Source: CAWGOF01 sp963824225
GTDB lineage: Bacteria > Acidobacteriota > Polarisedimenticolia > Polarisedimenticolales > Polarisedimenticolaceae
Assembly: GCA_963824225.1 (NCBI GenBank)
Contig: CAWGOF010000001.1
Span: 186,001 to 250,000, forward strand
Reading direction: 5' to 3'
DNA length: 64,000 bases
Under the pieces are notes generated by a model. The model was not told where the DNA came from. It was given only the letters and a program-made list of their open reading frames with translations, and searched no databases. The stretch's first letter is position 1. Each line of letters starts with the position of its first letter. Positions 50,580-59,460 of the stretch are shown here, piece after piece. Made by a program: the position numbers and the translations under genes.

Positions 50580-51577
50580 GGTGGCGCCGGCTCCTCGCGC
50601 GCCGCGCGGCTCCGGGCGAACAGCTCGCTCATCACCTCCTCGAGCGGCGCGTGCTCGATCGTCAGGTCGGCCACCGGCAGCTCGCCCAGGGCCCGTGAGA
50701 CCGTGTCGCGCAGCCGGCGCTCGTCGACCTGCAGGACCGCCTGCGCCGGGCTGTGGTCCACGACCTGGCCCAGGAGCGCGAGCACGCGCGGCTCGACCGG
50801 TCGCTCGAGGCGCAGGACGACGCGACGCTCGGGCCGCACGCGGCGCACGAGCGCCTCGAGCCCGCCGTCGTAGGACAGCTGGCCCCGGTCGATGACGATG
50901 ACGCGGGGGCACAGCGCCGCGACGTCGTCCATGTAGTGGCTCGTCAGGAGCACGGTCGCCCCGCTGCGCTCGTTGTAGCGCCGGATGAAGTCGCGCATCG
51001 TCACCTGCATCGAGACGTCGAGCCCGATCGTCGGCTCGTCGAGGAAGAGCACGCGCGGCTCGTGGACCAGCGCCGCCGCGAGCTCGCACTTCATGCGCTC
51101 GCCGAGCGACAGCTGGCGCGTCGGCTTGGTGACGAGCTCCCCGAGCTCGAGCAGCTCGGTCAGCTCGTCCATCGTCGCGCGCAAAGCGCGGCCGCGGCAC
51201 GTCGTAGATCGCGCGGTTGAGCTCGAACGTCTCGGCCGGCGGCAGGTCCCACAGCAGCTGCTGCTTCTGGCCCATGACGAGCATGATCGTGCTGCAGGAA
51301 CGCGGCCTCGCGGCGGCGCGGGACGTGGCCCAGCGACCGTGGCCTCGCCCGACGTCGGGTGGAGCAGCCCGGCGAGCATCTTGAGCGTCGTCGTCTTGCC
51401 CGCGCCGTTCGGCCCGAGGAACCCGACGCGCTCGCCCGGCGGGATGTCGAACGAGATGCCGTCGACCGCCCGCACGAGGTCGTAGCGCCGGTTCACGAGC
51501 GAGCGCACGGCGGCGACGAGCCCCGGCGCTCGACGGTGCACGCGGTAGTGCTTGCGCAGGTCTGAGACGCGGATCAC
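50576..51577 (-). CDS. ABC-2 exporter ATPase with an internal frameshifted segment
   Basis: 333 residues as read. Walker A FLGPNGAGKTTTLKMLAGLL, signature LSLGERMKCELAAALV, Walker B VLFLDEPTIGLDVSM, His in LLTSHYMDD are all present. Between about 51330 and 51185 the reading frame gives nonsense (SCSSWARSSSCCGTC), while the neighbouring frame encodes the expected IMLVMGQKQQLLWDLPPAETF with the Q-loop. Two opposite indels therefore bracket about 45 codons. If real, the Q-loop is lost; more likely sequence error or very recent mutation. First gene of a three-gene exporter. Confidence 0.82.
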   Translation of the reverse strand: MIRVSDLRKHYRVHRRAPGLVAAVRSLVNRRYDLVRAVDGISFDIPPGERVGFLGPNGAGKTTTLKMLAGLLHPTSGEATVAGPRPAPPRGRVPAARSCSSWARSSSCCGTCRRPRRSSSTARSTTCRGRALRATMDELTELLELGELVTKPTRQLSLGERMKCELAAALVHEPRVLFLDEPTIGLDVSMQVTMRDFIRRYNERSGATVLLTSHYMDDVAALCPRVIVIDRGQLSYDGGLEALVRRVRPERRVVLRLERPVEPRVLALLGQVVDHSPAQAVLQVDERRLRDTVSRALGELPVADLTIEHAPLEEVMSELFARSRAAREEPAPP

Positions 51578-51590
51578 GGAGGGAGGTTAG

Positions 51591-51623
51591 CAGCAACGGC
51601 CGCTGCAGCAGCGGCCGTTGCTG
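51591..51623. terminator. Strong palindromic hairpin, probable terminator
   Basis: Perfect 15-bp stem CAGCAACGGCCGCTG / CAGCGGCCGTTGCTG with a 3-nt loop, 9 nt downstream of the sensor gene stop (51633) and upstream of the exporter ATPase start (51577). No U-run on the minus strand, so it may be Rho-assisted or attenuating. Confidence 0.6.
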
Positions 51624-51632
51624 CAGCGGTCG

Positions 51633-52766
51633 CTAGACGGCGCGAGGGAACGGGGCCCGCAGGTTCGCCGCCGGCAGGTAGACCTGGAACGTCGAGCCCT
51701 CGCCGGGCGCCGACTCGACGGCGATGTGGCCGCCCGCGCGGGCCACGACCGAATACACGTGGGCCAGGCCGAGCCCCGCGTGGTCCCCGTCGACCTTGGT
51801 CGTGAAGAACGGGTCGAAGATGTGCTCGAGCGCATCCTCGGGGATCCCCCCGCCGCTGTCGCGGACCGTGACGCGCAGGTGCGGACCGAGCCGCGCGTCG
51901 GGGTGCGTCGACACGTACTCCTCGTCGAGCTCGACCGGCTCGACGGCCAGGACCAGGCTTCCCCCCACGGCGATCGCCTCGAGCGCGTTGCGCAGGAGCG
52001 GCCGCACGATGTCCTCGACGTCCCGGGCCTGGCGCGCCTGCGTGACGTTGCGCGCGACCACGATCGCGCGCGTCGGCCCGTGGAGCGGGGTCAGGCCCGT
52101 CGCCCGGCACTCGTACCAGAACCGCGCACCGTCCGTACCCTCGATCGCGATCTCGCACTCGGCCCGGCGCTCGTCGTCGAGCGCGGCGCCGAGGCACGCC
52201 GCGAAGCTCGCCTGGTGGTCGCGGCCCAGGAGGTCGAACACGCTGCGGCCCACGAGGTCGCTCACCGTGCGCCCGGCGAAGCATCGGCTGGCGAACGCGA
52301 TGGTCCCGTCGCGCTCGACCTGCAGCAGGATGTCGGGCGCCTGCTCGGCGGTCGAGCGCAGCGAGCCCTGCTCGTCGTCTCGCGCGGCCTGCGCCTCGTG
52401 CTCGGCGACGGCGGACCGCACGCGGTCGAGCAGGACCTTGGGGTCGGTCATCTTCTCGACGAACCCGTACGCTCCGAGGTTCACCGCCTCGCGGGCCGAG
52501 TCGAACGAGCCGTAGCCCGTGTGCACGATCACGCGCATGCCGCCGTGGAGGTCGCGCATGCGCTTGAGGACGTCGAGGCCGTTCATGTCCGGCATCCGCA
52601 GGTCGACGATCGCCGCCGCGGCGACCTTGCGTGCCGTGCGGTCGAGCGCTTCGGCGGCGCTCGAGCAGGCAATCGCCGAGAACCCGGCGTCGTGCAGCAG
52701 GTCGCACAGCGTCGTGCGGTGGCCCGGCTCGTCGTCGAGGACCAGGACCTCGACCCTGCCTTTCAT
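51633..52766 (-). CDS. Receiver-PAS-HATPase sensor protein lacking a recognisable His phosphoacceptor
   Basis: 377 residues from ATG 52766. Receiver domain (about 1-125; Asp pair in VLVLDDEPG, phospho-Asp in AIVDLRMPD, Lys in FVEKMTDP), PAS domain (about 140-260; ILLQVERDGTIAFASRCF), then directly an HATPase_c (G1 box VRDSGGGIPEDALEHIF, DHAGLGLAHVYSVV). The short linker NVTQARQARDVEDIVRPLLR has no H-box, so the DHp dimer/phosphoacceptor domain seems deleted. It could still bind ATP or act as a regulator. It overlaps the upstream response regulator by ATGA. Terminator-like hairpin after the stop. Confidence 0.82.
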   Translation of the reverse strand: MKGRVEVLVLDDEPGHRTTLCDLLHDAGFSAIACSSAAEALDRTARKVAAAAIVDLRMPDMNGLDVLKRMRDLHGGMRVIVHTGYGSFDSAREAVNLGAYGFVEKMTDPKVLLDRVRSAVAEHEAQAARDDEQGSLRSTAEQAPDILLQVERDGTIAFASRCFAGRTVSDLVGRSVFDLLGRDHQASFAACLGAALDDERRAECEIAIEGTDGARFWYECRATGLTPLHGPTRAIVVARNVTQARQARDVEDIVRPLLRNALEAIAVGGSLVLAVEPVELDEEYVSTHPDARLGPHLRVTVRDSGGGIPEDALEHIFDPFFTTKVDGDHAGLGLAHVYSVVARAGGHIAVESAPGEGSTFQVYLPAANLRAPFPRAV

Positions 52767-53134
52767 GTCGGCACCTGGCGCAACAGCTCGAGCAGCGTCG
52801 CCGGGTCGATGGGCTTGCGCAGGAACGCCCGGGCGCCCTCGGCCAGGGCCTCGAGCTCCAGCTGCTCGACCCGGTAGGCGCTCATCAGGATCACGAGCGG
52901 GTTCTGGGTCCGGCGGATCCGGCGGGCCGTTTCGACGCCGTCGATCCCCGGGAGCCGGACGTCGACCAGCGCGACGTCGAACCGTCCCTCGCCGCACAGG
53001 CGCACGGCCCGCTCGCCGGACTCCGCCGTGACGACGTCGAACCCCTCTTCGGTCAGGATGTGGGACAGCGTGAGGCGCTGGTTCCGCTCGTCGTCCACGA
53101 CGAGAACTCGGCGGCGATTCAGTCCCTGCGGCAT
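52763..53134 (-). CDS. Single-domain response regulator
   Basis: 123 residues from ATG 53134. CheY-like receiver: VLVVDDERNQRLTLSHIL, phospho-Asp in DVALVDVRLPGIDG, Ser in ILMSAYRVEQLE, Lys in FLRKPIDP. No output domain, so it acts by protein contacts, presumably with the sensor encoded next, whose start overlaps its stop. The frame is open further upstream, but ATG 53134 gives the normal receiver length. Confidence 0.88.
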   Translation of the reverse strand: MPQGLNRRRVLVVDDERNQRLTLSHILTEEGFDVVTAESGERAVRLCGEGRFDVALVDVRLPGIDGVETARRIRRTQNPLVILMSAYRVEQLELEALAEGARAFLRKPIDPATLLELLRQVPT

Positions 53135-53333
53135 CGGGCTGGGCCAAAGACTAGCACGCCGACCCGCGGCCGGCATCCGCGGGGCATGCACATCTGTGGA
53201 TGGCCAAACTGTGCAAATGTGAATCGGATTTCACGCATATCTGCTTACGATTCTCGTTGTGGCATTCGCCTGGCGTGTTCGTATCCGCAATCGCGAGGAC
53301 GCATTCGTGACACGTCAACCGGCGAGGCCCACC

Positions 53334-54662
53334 ATGGCGAACGAGAACACCGAGACCCCGACCCCCAAGACCCAGCACGGGTCGGCCCTCCTGCTGGCCG
53401 TGTTCGTGCTGGCGCTCGTCAGCCTCAGCGGGATCGGCCTGCTGTTCCTGGCGAATAGCGAGATCCGCACGAGCTATGTCGGCCTGCGCGACAAGCGGGC
53501 GTTCTACCTCGCCGAGGCCGGCGAGGAGAACGGGCGGATGACGCTCTTCGGCATCAACGGGAACAACCCGTTCACCGACGATCTGGTCAGCTACGCCGGC
53601 GCGAACGGCGTGTTCGACGCGATCGATCCGACCGCGATCCAGCCGATCTTCGACGGCGCCGGCGTCCTGACCGGCGTGACCGGCGTCGGCGACGACGTGC
53701 CCGTGCGCGGTGTGACCGGCCTCGGCAATGGCTACATCATGGCGTTCGTGACGAACGACGCCGCGGACGGCGTGGCCACGACGACCGACACGAACGACCT
53801 CGTGATGTTCACCGGTGTCGGCGCCGGCCCCGACGGCGAGTTCGAGGTCGTCCAGGCGGTCGTCGAGCGCTGGCAGGTGCTGCCGCAGATGCCGCCAGCG
53901 ACGATCACGCTCCTCGGACCGACCCCGGCGTTCACGAGCGGCACCTCCGAGCCGCACCTGTACACCGGGAACGACTGCGGCGGCAGCGCGCCGGGGATCC
54001 CGGACTTCAACGTCCCGGTCGTGGCCACGATCGGTTCGTCGGCCGAGCTCGATGCCGAGGGCGGAATGATGCCGAACCCAGATTTCGTGTCGGGCGACTG
54101 GCACGACGCCGACGCGTTTGCCGACCTGACCGATCTGACCGAGCCCACGCTCGTCGACTCCGGCTTCACCGGCCTGAGCTCGACCTGGACCGACTGTGCG
54201 GCGATGCACACGTTCGTCCACGAGATGAAGCAGCTGGCGACGACGATCTGCACCGATCCCGACTGCACGCTGCCCACCGACCTCGCGAGCCTGACCTTCG
54301 TCGAGGGCGACCTGACGATCGGCCCCTCGGGCGGCGCCGGGACGCTCGTGGTCACCGGAGCGCTGACGTACAACGGCAACGCCGAGTGGAACGGGATGAT
54401 CTTCGTCTTCGGTAAGGGCGAGTTCGAGCGGTTCGGCTCGGGGAACGGCGAGATCTCGGGCGCGATGATGATCGCCGACATCGCCGGTGAGGACAATCTT
54501 TACGACACCGCCGACGACTGCGAGAGCGGCGAAAACGGCTTCAACAGCGCGACCTTCGACATGGCCGGCGGCGGCACGGCCGAGACCGTCTACTGCAGCG
54601 CCGACATCATCGGCTCGACGCCGAACCCGCCGTATCGCGTGCTGTCCTTCCGTCAGCTCTAG
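53334..54662 (+). CDS. PilX-like pilus-assembly/minor pilin protein
   Basis: About 442 residues from ATG 53334. The N-terminal HGSALLLAVFVLALVSLSGI followed by LLFLANSEIRTSYV and KRAFYLAEAGEENGRM is the PilX N-terminal pattern of type IV pilus assembly proteins, inserting in the inner membrane. The rest is a large periplasmic domain with Cys pairs (CGGS, TDCAAM, CTDPDCTL, DDCESGE) and beta-rich repeats. Larger than classic PilX (about 200). Alone here, not in a pilus operon; a strong terminator follows. Confidence 0.7.
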   Translation: MANENTETPTPKTQHGSALLLAVFVLALVSLSGIGLLFLANSEIRTSYVGLRDKRAFYLAEAGEENGRMTLFGINGNNPFTDDLVSYAGANGVFDAIDPTAIQPIFDGAGVLTGVTGVGDDVPVRGVTGLGNGYIMAFVTNDAADGVATTTDTNDLVMFTGVGAGPDGEFEVVQAVVERWQVLPQMPPATITLLGPTPAFTSGTSEPHLYTGNDCGGSAPGIPDFNVPVVATIGSSAELDAEGGMMPNPDFVSGDWHDADAFADLTDLTEPTLVDSGFTGLSSTWTDCAAMHTFVHEMKQLATTICTDPDCTLPTDLASLTFVEGDLTIGPSGGAGTLVVTGALTYNGNAEWNGMIFVFGKGEFERFGSGNGEISGAMMIADIAGEDNLYDTADDCESGENGFNSATFDMAGGGTAETVYCSADIIGSTPNPPYRVLSFRQL

Positions 54663-54683
54663 TCTCGACCCCCTCCTTGTGTC

Positions 54684-54709
54684 ATGGGGCCGCGTTCGTG
54701 CGGCCCCAT
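54684..54709 (+). terminator. Intrinsic-type terminator hairpin
   Basis: 10-bp perfect stem ATGGGGCCGC / GCGGCCCCAT with loop GTTCGT, 22 nt after the PilX-like gene stop and before the next start. Followed by TGCTC rather than a T-run. Confidence 0.7.
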
Positions 54710-54744
54710 TGCTCATCCGCCGACGAGCGTGGTAGGGTCGCGCG

Positions 54745-55443
54745 ATGCGGCCCGAGGCGAACCGCGAAGCTACGTGGACCGTCCTCCTGGCCGACGATCC
54801 GACGATCTTCGTCGCCGCACACGGCTCGATGCTCACGCGTGCGGACGCGCGGGTCGTCGCCGCGTCGAGCGCGACCCACGCGCTCGACAAGGCGCGAGCC
54901 GAGCAGCCGGTTCTGGCCGTGCTCGACGCCGACACGTGGGGTGTCGAGGCGCTGCGCGCGCTGCGGGCGGACCCGGCGACGGCGTCGATCCCGGTGCTGC
55001 TGCTCCACGCGCGCCCGCGCGACCCGAAGGTCGCGGCCGACGCCTGGCTCGCCCGGCCGATCGACCCGCACGAGCTCGAGCGCGCGGCGGCGCGGATCGC
55101 GCGCCGGCAGGCGCGCGCCGCTGCGCGTAGGCATGCCGCGCTGCGCACGACGTACTTCCACGGGGCGCGCTCGGCGCGCGCGTTCACGAAGGACGTCGGG
55201 ACGGGCGGCGTGTTCCTGCGGGTGCGCGAGAGCCTGGCGGTCGGCGAGCCGGTGCAGCTGATCGTCGACCTTCCCGGCGACCCGCAGTCCGCGGTGCGGG
55301 CCGCGGGCGAGGTCGCGCGGCTCGTCCCGTCCGAGCGCGATTCGCACCTCGTGCCGGGGATCGCGCTGCGGTTCCTCCGCATCAGCCCCCGCGATCGGGG
55401 GAAGCTGGCCCGGTTCGTCGCCGCGGGAGCCGCCGATGGCTGA
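54745..55443 (+). CDS. Degenerate receiver - PilZ domain protein
   Basis: 232 residues. The N-terminal receiver-like domain keeps DDP and an Asp (VLLADDPTIF, LAVLDADTWG), but the conserved Lys position reads Arg (WLARPIDP), so phosphorylation signalling is doubtful. The C-terminal domain (about 130-232) has TKDVGTGGVFLRVRE and GEVARLVPSER ... GIALRFLRISPRDR, matching the TIGR02266-type PilZ variant known from Myxococcus. That variant often lacks c-di-GMP-binding Arg residues. Overlaps the next response regulator start by 8 nt; first gene of a signalling operon. Confidence 0.8.
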   Translation: MRPEANREATWTVLLADDPTIFVAAHGSMLTRADARVVAASSATHALDKARAEQPVLAVLDADTWGVEALRALRADPATASIPVLLLHARPRDPKVAADAWLARPIDPHELERAAARIARRQARAAARRHAALRTTYFHGARSARAFTKDVGTGGVFLRVRESLAVGEPVQLIVDLPGDPQSAVRAAGEVARLVPSERDSHLVPGIALRFLRISPRDRGKLARFVAAGAADG

Positions 55444-55822
55444 GCCACGCATCCTCGTCGTCGACGACGACCGCGACATCCGGGGCCTCGCGGCATCGGT
55501 CCTCTTGGCCGCGGGCTACGACGTGCGCGAGGCCGCATCGGGTATCGAGGCGTTCGAGCTCCTGGCGCGCGATCCGTGCGCGCTCGTGCTGCTCGACATC
55601 AACATGCCGGGTCTCGACGGCTGGCAGACGCTGCGCCGGATCCGCACCGACGCTCGCCTGCGCGAGCTGCCGGTCGTGATGTTCTCGGTCAAGGCCGAGG
55701 TGCGGGACAAGATCACCGGCCTGCAGGAGGGCGCGACCGACTACCTGCCCAAGCCGTTCGGCGTCGACGAGCTGGTCGCGCGCGTGCGAGCGGCGCTCGA
55801 CACCGCGCGCGGCGGGCACTGA
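55436..55822 (+). CDS. Single-domain response regulator
   Basis: 128 residues. ILVVDDDRDIRGLAASVL, phospho-Asp in ALVLLDINMPGLDG, Ser in VMFSVKAEVRDK, Lys in YLPKPFGVDELVARV. Complete PleD-type receiver without output domain. Overlaps the receiver-PilZ gene and is followed by the EAL gene after 2 nt. Likely phosphorylated by the hybrid histidine kinase at the end of the operon. Confidence 0.9.
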   Translation: MAEPRILVVDDDRDIRGLAASVLLAAGYDVREAASGIEAFELLARDPCALVLLDINMPGLDGWQTLRRIRTDARLRELPVVMFSVKAEVRDKITGLQEGATDYLPKPFGVDELVARVRAALDTARGGH

Positions 55823-55824
55823 TC

Positions 55825-57132
55825 GTGGACCCGCGCGATACGCTTCGCCTGTCGAGCGTCCTGCACGATCGGATCACCGGGCTCCCGGCGTTCGCGCTCC
55901 TCGTCGACGAGCTGCGGGCCGAGCTCGACGGACGGCGGTGTCTCGGCGTGCTGCACTTCGAGCTCGTGGGCTTGGACGTCGTCGAGACGCTCTACGGCTG
56001 GCAGGTGTTCGATCGCATCGTCGCCCGCGCGGCGGCGGTCCTGCGCGACGCGATCGGTCGCGAGCTGCCGAGCCGCACGCTCCTGGGCATCAACGCCGTG
56101 GCCGGAGAGCGCTTCGGAGCGTTCGTCCTCGAGGACCAGCGGGGCGTCGAGGTCACGGCCCCGGTGCTCGCGCGCCTCGCGCGCGCGGCAGCGGCGCGGC
56201 TCGATCGCGACCTCGGTGCGAGCCCGGAGCTCGCCGGTCTCGTTCCGGCGCTCGAGGTCCGGGCGGGCCACGCGCTCCTGTCGCTCGACCCGTTCTTCCG
56301 CTTCGAGCGCCGCGTGGCCGCGGCGATCGAGCGGGCCCGAGCGGTTCCCGACCGCAAGCTCAGGCGGCGCGAGCGCAGCGTCGCCGAAGAGCTCGAGCGG
56401 ATCCTACGCGACGAGGAGATCCGGACCCTGTTCCAGCCCGTGATCGACCTGCGGTCGCACGCCGTGCTGGGATACGAGGCGCTCGCGCGAGGGCCAGGAG
56501 GCGGCCCGCTCGAGATGCCCCGCGCGCTGTTCCTCGCGTCCGATCGTCTGGGTCGGACGCTCGATCTCGACCGGACGTGTCGCGCCGCCGCCCTGCGCGC
56601 GTCGGCCGAGGCCCGGATCGCGCCCGCGGGGACGCTGTTCGTCAACGTCGTCCCGCAGAGCCTGGGCTCGGCGGCGGGCGATGCGGCCCAGGCGCTCGCC
56701 GGTCTGTCCCGCGCCCCGGGACCGGTCGTCGTCGAGCTCCCCGAGCGCGCGGCCGACGCCGACCCCGAAGGGTTTCTCGAGGCGGTGCGCCGCGCCCGGG
56801 AGAGCGGCCTCGGGGTGGCCCTGGACGATGTCGGGACCGGGTGGGCCAGCCAGGCGCTCGTCGAGCGGGTTCGGCCGGATTTCGTGAAAATCGACCCGAG
56901 CCTCGTTCGCGGAATCGAGCGTAGCCTCATAAAGCAGGAGATTTTGCGCTCGGTGGTTCGTATAGCGAACAGCTTGGGTGCCTCGATCGTCGCCGAGGGG
57001 ATCGAGGCCCGGGACGAGGCCGAGGTCGTCCTCGCGGCCGGTGCGCAGTACGGTCAGGGCTTTCTCTTCGCCCGACCCGGACCGCACGGCGGCGAGACGG
57101 CGGGCCGCGCGACCCCTGACGCCGCGCACTGA
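55825..57132 (+). CDS. Degenerate GGDEF - EAL protein (probable c-di-GMP phosphodiesterase)
   Basis: 435 residues from GTG 55825. The first about 170 residues resemble a GGDEF domain without the motif (NAVAGERFGAF in its place). The EAL domain (about 195-425) has LFQPVIDLRSHAVLGYEALA, FVNVVPQSLG, VVVELPERA, ALDDVGTGWASQAL, DFVKIDPSLVRGI, IVAEGIEARDE and YGQGFLFARP, that is, most metal- and substrate-binding residues. Phosphodiesterase activity is plausible; DDVG replaces the usual DDFG. Cytosolic. Third gene of the signalling operon. Confidence 0.85.
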   Translation: MDPRDTLRLSSVLHDRITGLPAFALLVDELRAELDGRRCLGVLHFELVGLDVVETLYGWQVFDRIVARAAAVLRDAIGRELPSRTLLGINAVAGERFGAFVLEDQRGVEVTAPVLARLARAAAARLDRDLGASPELAGLVPALEVRAGHALLSLDPFFRFERRVAAAIERARAVPDRKLRRRERSVAEELERILRDEEIRTLFQPVIDLRSHAVLGYEALARGPGGGPLEMPRALFLASDRLGRTLDLDRTCRAAALRASAEARIAPAGTLFVNVVPQSLGSAAGDAAQALAGLSRAPGPVVVELPERAADADPEGFLEAVRRARESGLGVALDDVGTGWASQALVERVRPDFVKIDPSLVRGIERSLIKQEILRSVVRIANSLGASIVAEGIEARDEAEVVLAAGAQYGQGFLFARPGPHGGETAGRATPDAAH

Positions 57133-57180
57133 CCGGTCGGCGGCCGAGGCTCCCGGGATCGAGGCCCCACGGGACGTGCA

Positions 57181-59460
57181 ATGGGCGCGGCAACGACTGT
57201 TGCCTCGGGCTGGCTCGCCGGGATCCGGACGGGGGACGAACGCGTGCTGATCGTCCTCGTCGGCGTGGGCCTGCTCCTCGTCCTCGCGCTCGGGCTCTCG
57301 ATCCTCCTCGCGTCGCGCCGCCGCTCGTCCCAGGAGATCCGCGAGATCGTCGCCGCGCTCGAGGAGCTGCGCGCGGGCCCGTCGCGCCGCAGGCCCGACC
57401 TCGCGCCGAGCTCGCCGCTCGCCGTCGTCGGCGACGCGATCGGCCGGCTGAGCCAGGACCTCCACGTGCGCGCGAACGAGGCGGCCGAGACGACCGAGCG
57501 CCTCGACGGGGTGCTCGACGCGTTCCGCCCGGGGGCGATGATCACGGCCGATCTCGACGGCGACGTGCGCACGCTGAGCGATGGGGCGCTCGCGCTGCTC
57601 GGCTGGGACCGCGAGGACGCGCTCGCGCTCGCGGTGTCGACGTTCTTCGCCGAGGGGGCGTACGAGGCGATCCTGCCGCGGCTCACCCGCCGCGCCGCGC
57701 GCGAGCGCGGCCTCACGACCCGCACGACGCTGCGGCGCAAGGACGGAACGACGTTTCCGGCCGAGCTGACGATCCGAACGCTGCACCGGCCGAGCGGCGA
57801 CGCCGGTGGGTTTCTGATCGTGGTGCACGACGTGACCCAGCAAGTCGGGCTCGAGACCGAGCTGCGGCAGTCGCAGGAGCGCTACAGCCGCCTGGTCGAG
57901 GGGTTGTCGGTCGGCACGGCGATCGTGCGCCGCGGACGCGTGCTCTACGCGAACCCGGCGTTCGCGAGCCTGTGCGCGGTCGAGCGGAACGGGCTGATCG
58001 ACCGGCCGCTGCGCGACCACGTCGCCACCGGCAACGTGCTGCTCCTGGCGAGCCGTCTCGAGGCGCTCGAGGCGGCGGGCCAGGGCACGGAGACCCTGTT
58101 CTGCACGCTCGTCGGCGCCGACGGACGACCGGTGGCCGACGTGCGGCTCGATCTCGCCGCGATCCCGTACGCCGAGGGACCGGCGACGCTCGTCCTGGCC
58201 CACGACGAATCGGCGGCACGGCGGGCCGAGGACGAGGTCCGGGCCAACGAGTCGCGCCTCGACGCGGTGCTCGAATCGACGTCCGACGGGATCCTGATGC
58301 TCGACGATGAATCGCACGGCGGGCTCGCCCGGATGACGAACGCGGCGTTCCTCGAGCTGGCCGGCCTGCGCGCGCCCGACGTGCTCGGCCGCTCGCGCGA
58401 GCAGATCGCCGAGCGGCTGCACGCGCGAGGCGCGGGCTACGAGGCGCTGGCCGACGTCGTGCGGGCCCGCGACGCCGTCGAGGCGCGCGTCGTGCGCCTC
58501 GCGGGGCCCGAGCCGCGGGAGATCACGGTCGCCGCGGTCGACCTCGACGATCGGAACGGCCGGCCGTGCGGACGCGTCGTGGCGTGCCGCGACCTGACGG
58601 CGCAGCGCGAGTCCGAGCGCCGGCTCAAGCAGGACGCGGAGGAGCTCGAGCGGGGCAAGATCGAGCTCGAGCGGGCGTACCGGCAGCTCGACGACGCGAA
58701 CCGGGATCTGCAGTCGCGGACCGCGGAGCTCGACCGGCTCAACGTCGAGCTGCGCAAGCTCGACGAGATGAAGTCGAACCTGCTGGGCAACGTGTCGCAC
58801 GAGCTGCAGACGCCGTTGGTGTCGATCCGCGGCTACACGGAAATGATTCTGAAGGAGCGGCTCGGCCCGCTGACCGTCGAGCAGCGCCGGGGGCTCGAGC
58901 TGTGCCTGTCGAACATCGATCGGCTGATCACGATGATCGACGGGCTCCAGGCCGTGTCGCGGCCCGAGCCGGCCGCGGATCGGCTGACGCTGTCGCGCTT
59001 CGGTCTGCGCGAGGTCGTGGAGGAGGCGCACGCGCTCCTCGCGGGGGCGATCGGCGCGCAGGAGATCGTCTACTCCGCCGACCTGGGACCCGAGCCGCTG
59101 ATCGTGCACGGAGACCGCGATCGGATCCTGCAGGTGTTCCTGAACCTCGTGGGCAACGCGGTCAAGTTCAACGTCCGCGGTGGACGCGTCGAGGTGCGCG
59201 CGGCGCGACAGGCTGGGGGTCCGATCGAGGTCGAGGTGCGCGACACGGGGATCGGCATCCCGACCGAAGCGATCGACCGGATCTTCGATCGGCACTACCG
59301 CGCCGGGGGAAACGAAACGGGGGGCCCCGCCGGAAGGGGGCTCGGCTTGACGATCGTGCGCGACGTGCTGCGCCTGCACGGCTGCCGGATCGACGCGACG
59401 AGCGATCCGGGTCGCGGGACGAGCTTCCGGTTCACCCTACCCGCGGGGTCAGAAGGATGA
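57181..59460 (+). CDS. Membrane-bound multi-PAS histidine kinase
   Basis: 759 residues from ATG 57181. One transmembrane segment (VLIVLVGVGLLLVLALGLSI), a short linker, then three PAS domains (about 105-230, 235-350, 360-480), a coiled coil (LDDANRDLQSRTAELDRLNV), HisKA with H-box LLGNVSHELQTPLVSI, and HATPase_c with N box FLNLVGNAVKF, G1 RDTGIGIPTEA, G2 GRGLGLTIVRDVL. Complete and probably active. Ends the operon; its last 12 nt overlap the convergent SpoU methyltransferase gene. Confidence 0.93.
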   Translation: MGAATTVASGWLAGIRTGDERVLIVLVGVGLLLVLALGLSILLASRRRSSQEIREIVAALEELRAGPSRRRPDLAPSSPLAVVGDAIGRLSQDLHVRANEAAETTERLDGVLDAFRPGAMITADLDGDVRTLSDGALALLGWDREDALALAVSTFFAEGAYEAILPRLTRRAARERGLTTRTTLRRKDGTTFPAELTIRTLHRPSGDAGGFLIVVHDVTQQVGLETELRQSQERYSRLVEGLSVGTAIVRRGRVLYANPAFASLCAVERNGLIDRPLRDHVATGNVLLLASRLEALEAAGQGTETLFCTLVGADGRPVADVRLDLAAIPYAEGPATLVLAHDESAARRAEDEVRANESRLDAVLESTSDGILMLDDESHGGLARMTNAAFLELAGLRAPDVLGRSREQIAERLHARGAGYEALADVVRARDAVEARVVRLAGPEPREITVAAVDLDDRNGRPCGRVVACRDLTAQRESERRLKQDAEELERGKIELERAYRQLDDANRDLQSRTAELDRLNVELRKLDEMKSNLLGNVSHELQTPLVSIRGYTEMILKERLGPLTVEQRRGLELCLSNIDRLITMIDGLQAVSRPEPAADRLTLSRFGLREVVEEAHALLAGAIGAQEIVYSADLGPEPLIVHGDRDRILQVFLNLVGNAVKFNVRGGRVEVRAARQAGGPIEVEVRDTGIGIPTEAIDRIFDRHYRAGGNETGGPAGRGLGLTIVRDVLRLHGCRIDATSDPGRGTSFRFTLPAGSEG

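Noticed and set aside
53219..53234. Operator-like inverted repeat GTGAA-N6-TTCAC upstream of the PilX-like gene
   Set aside because: Five-base arms are expected by chance, and it is not clearly placed relative to a promoter.
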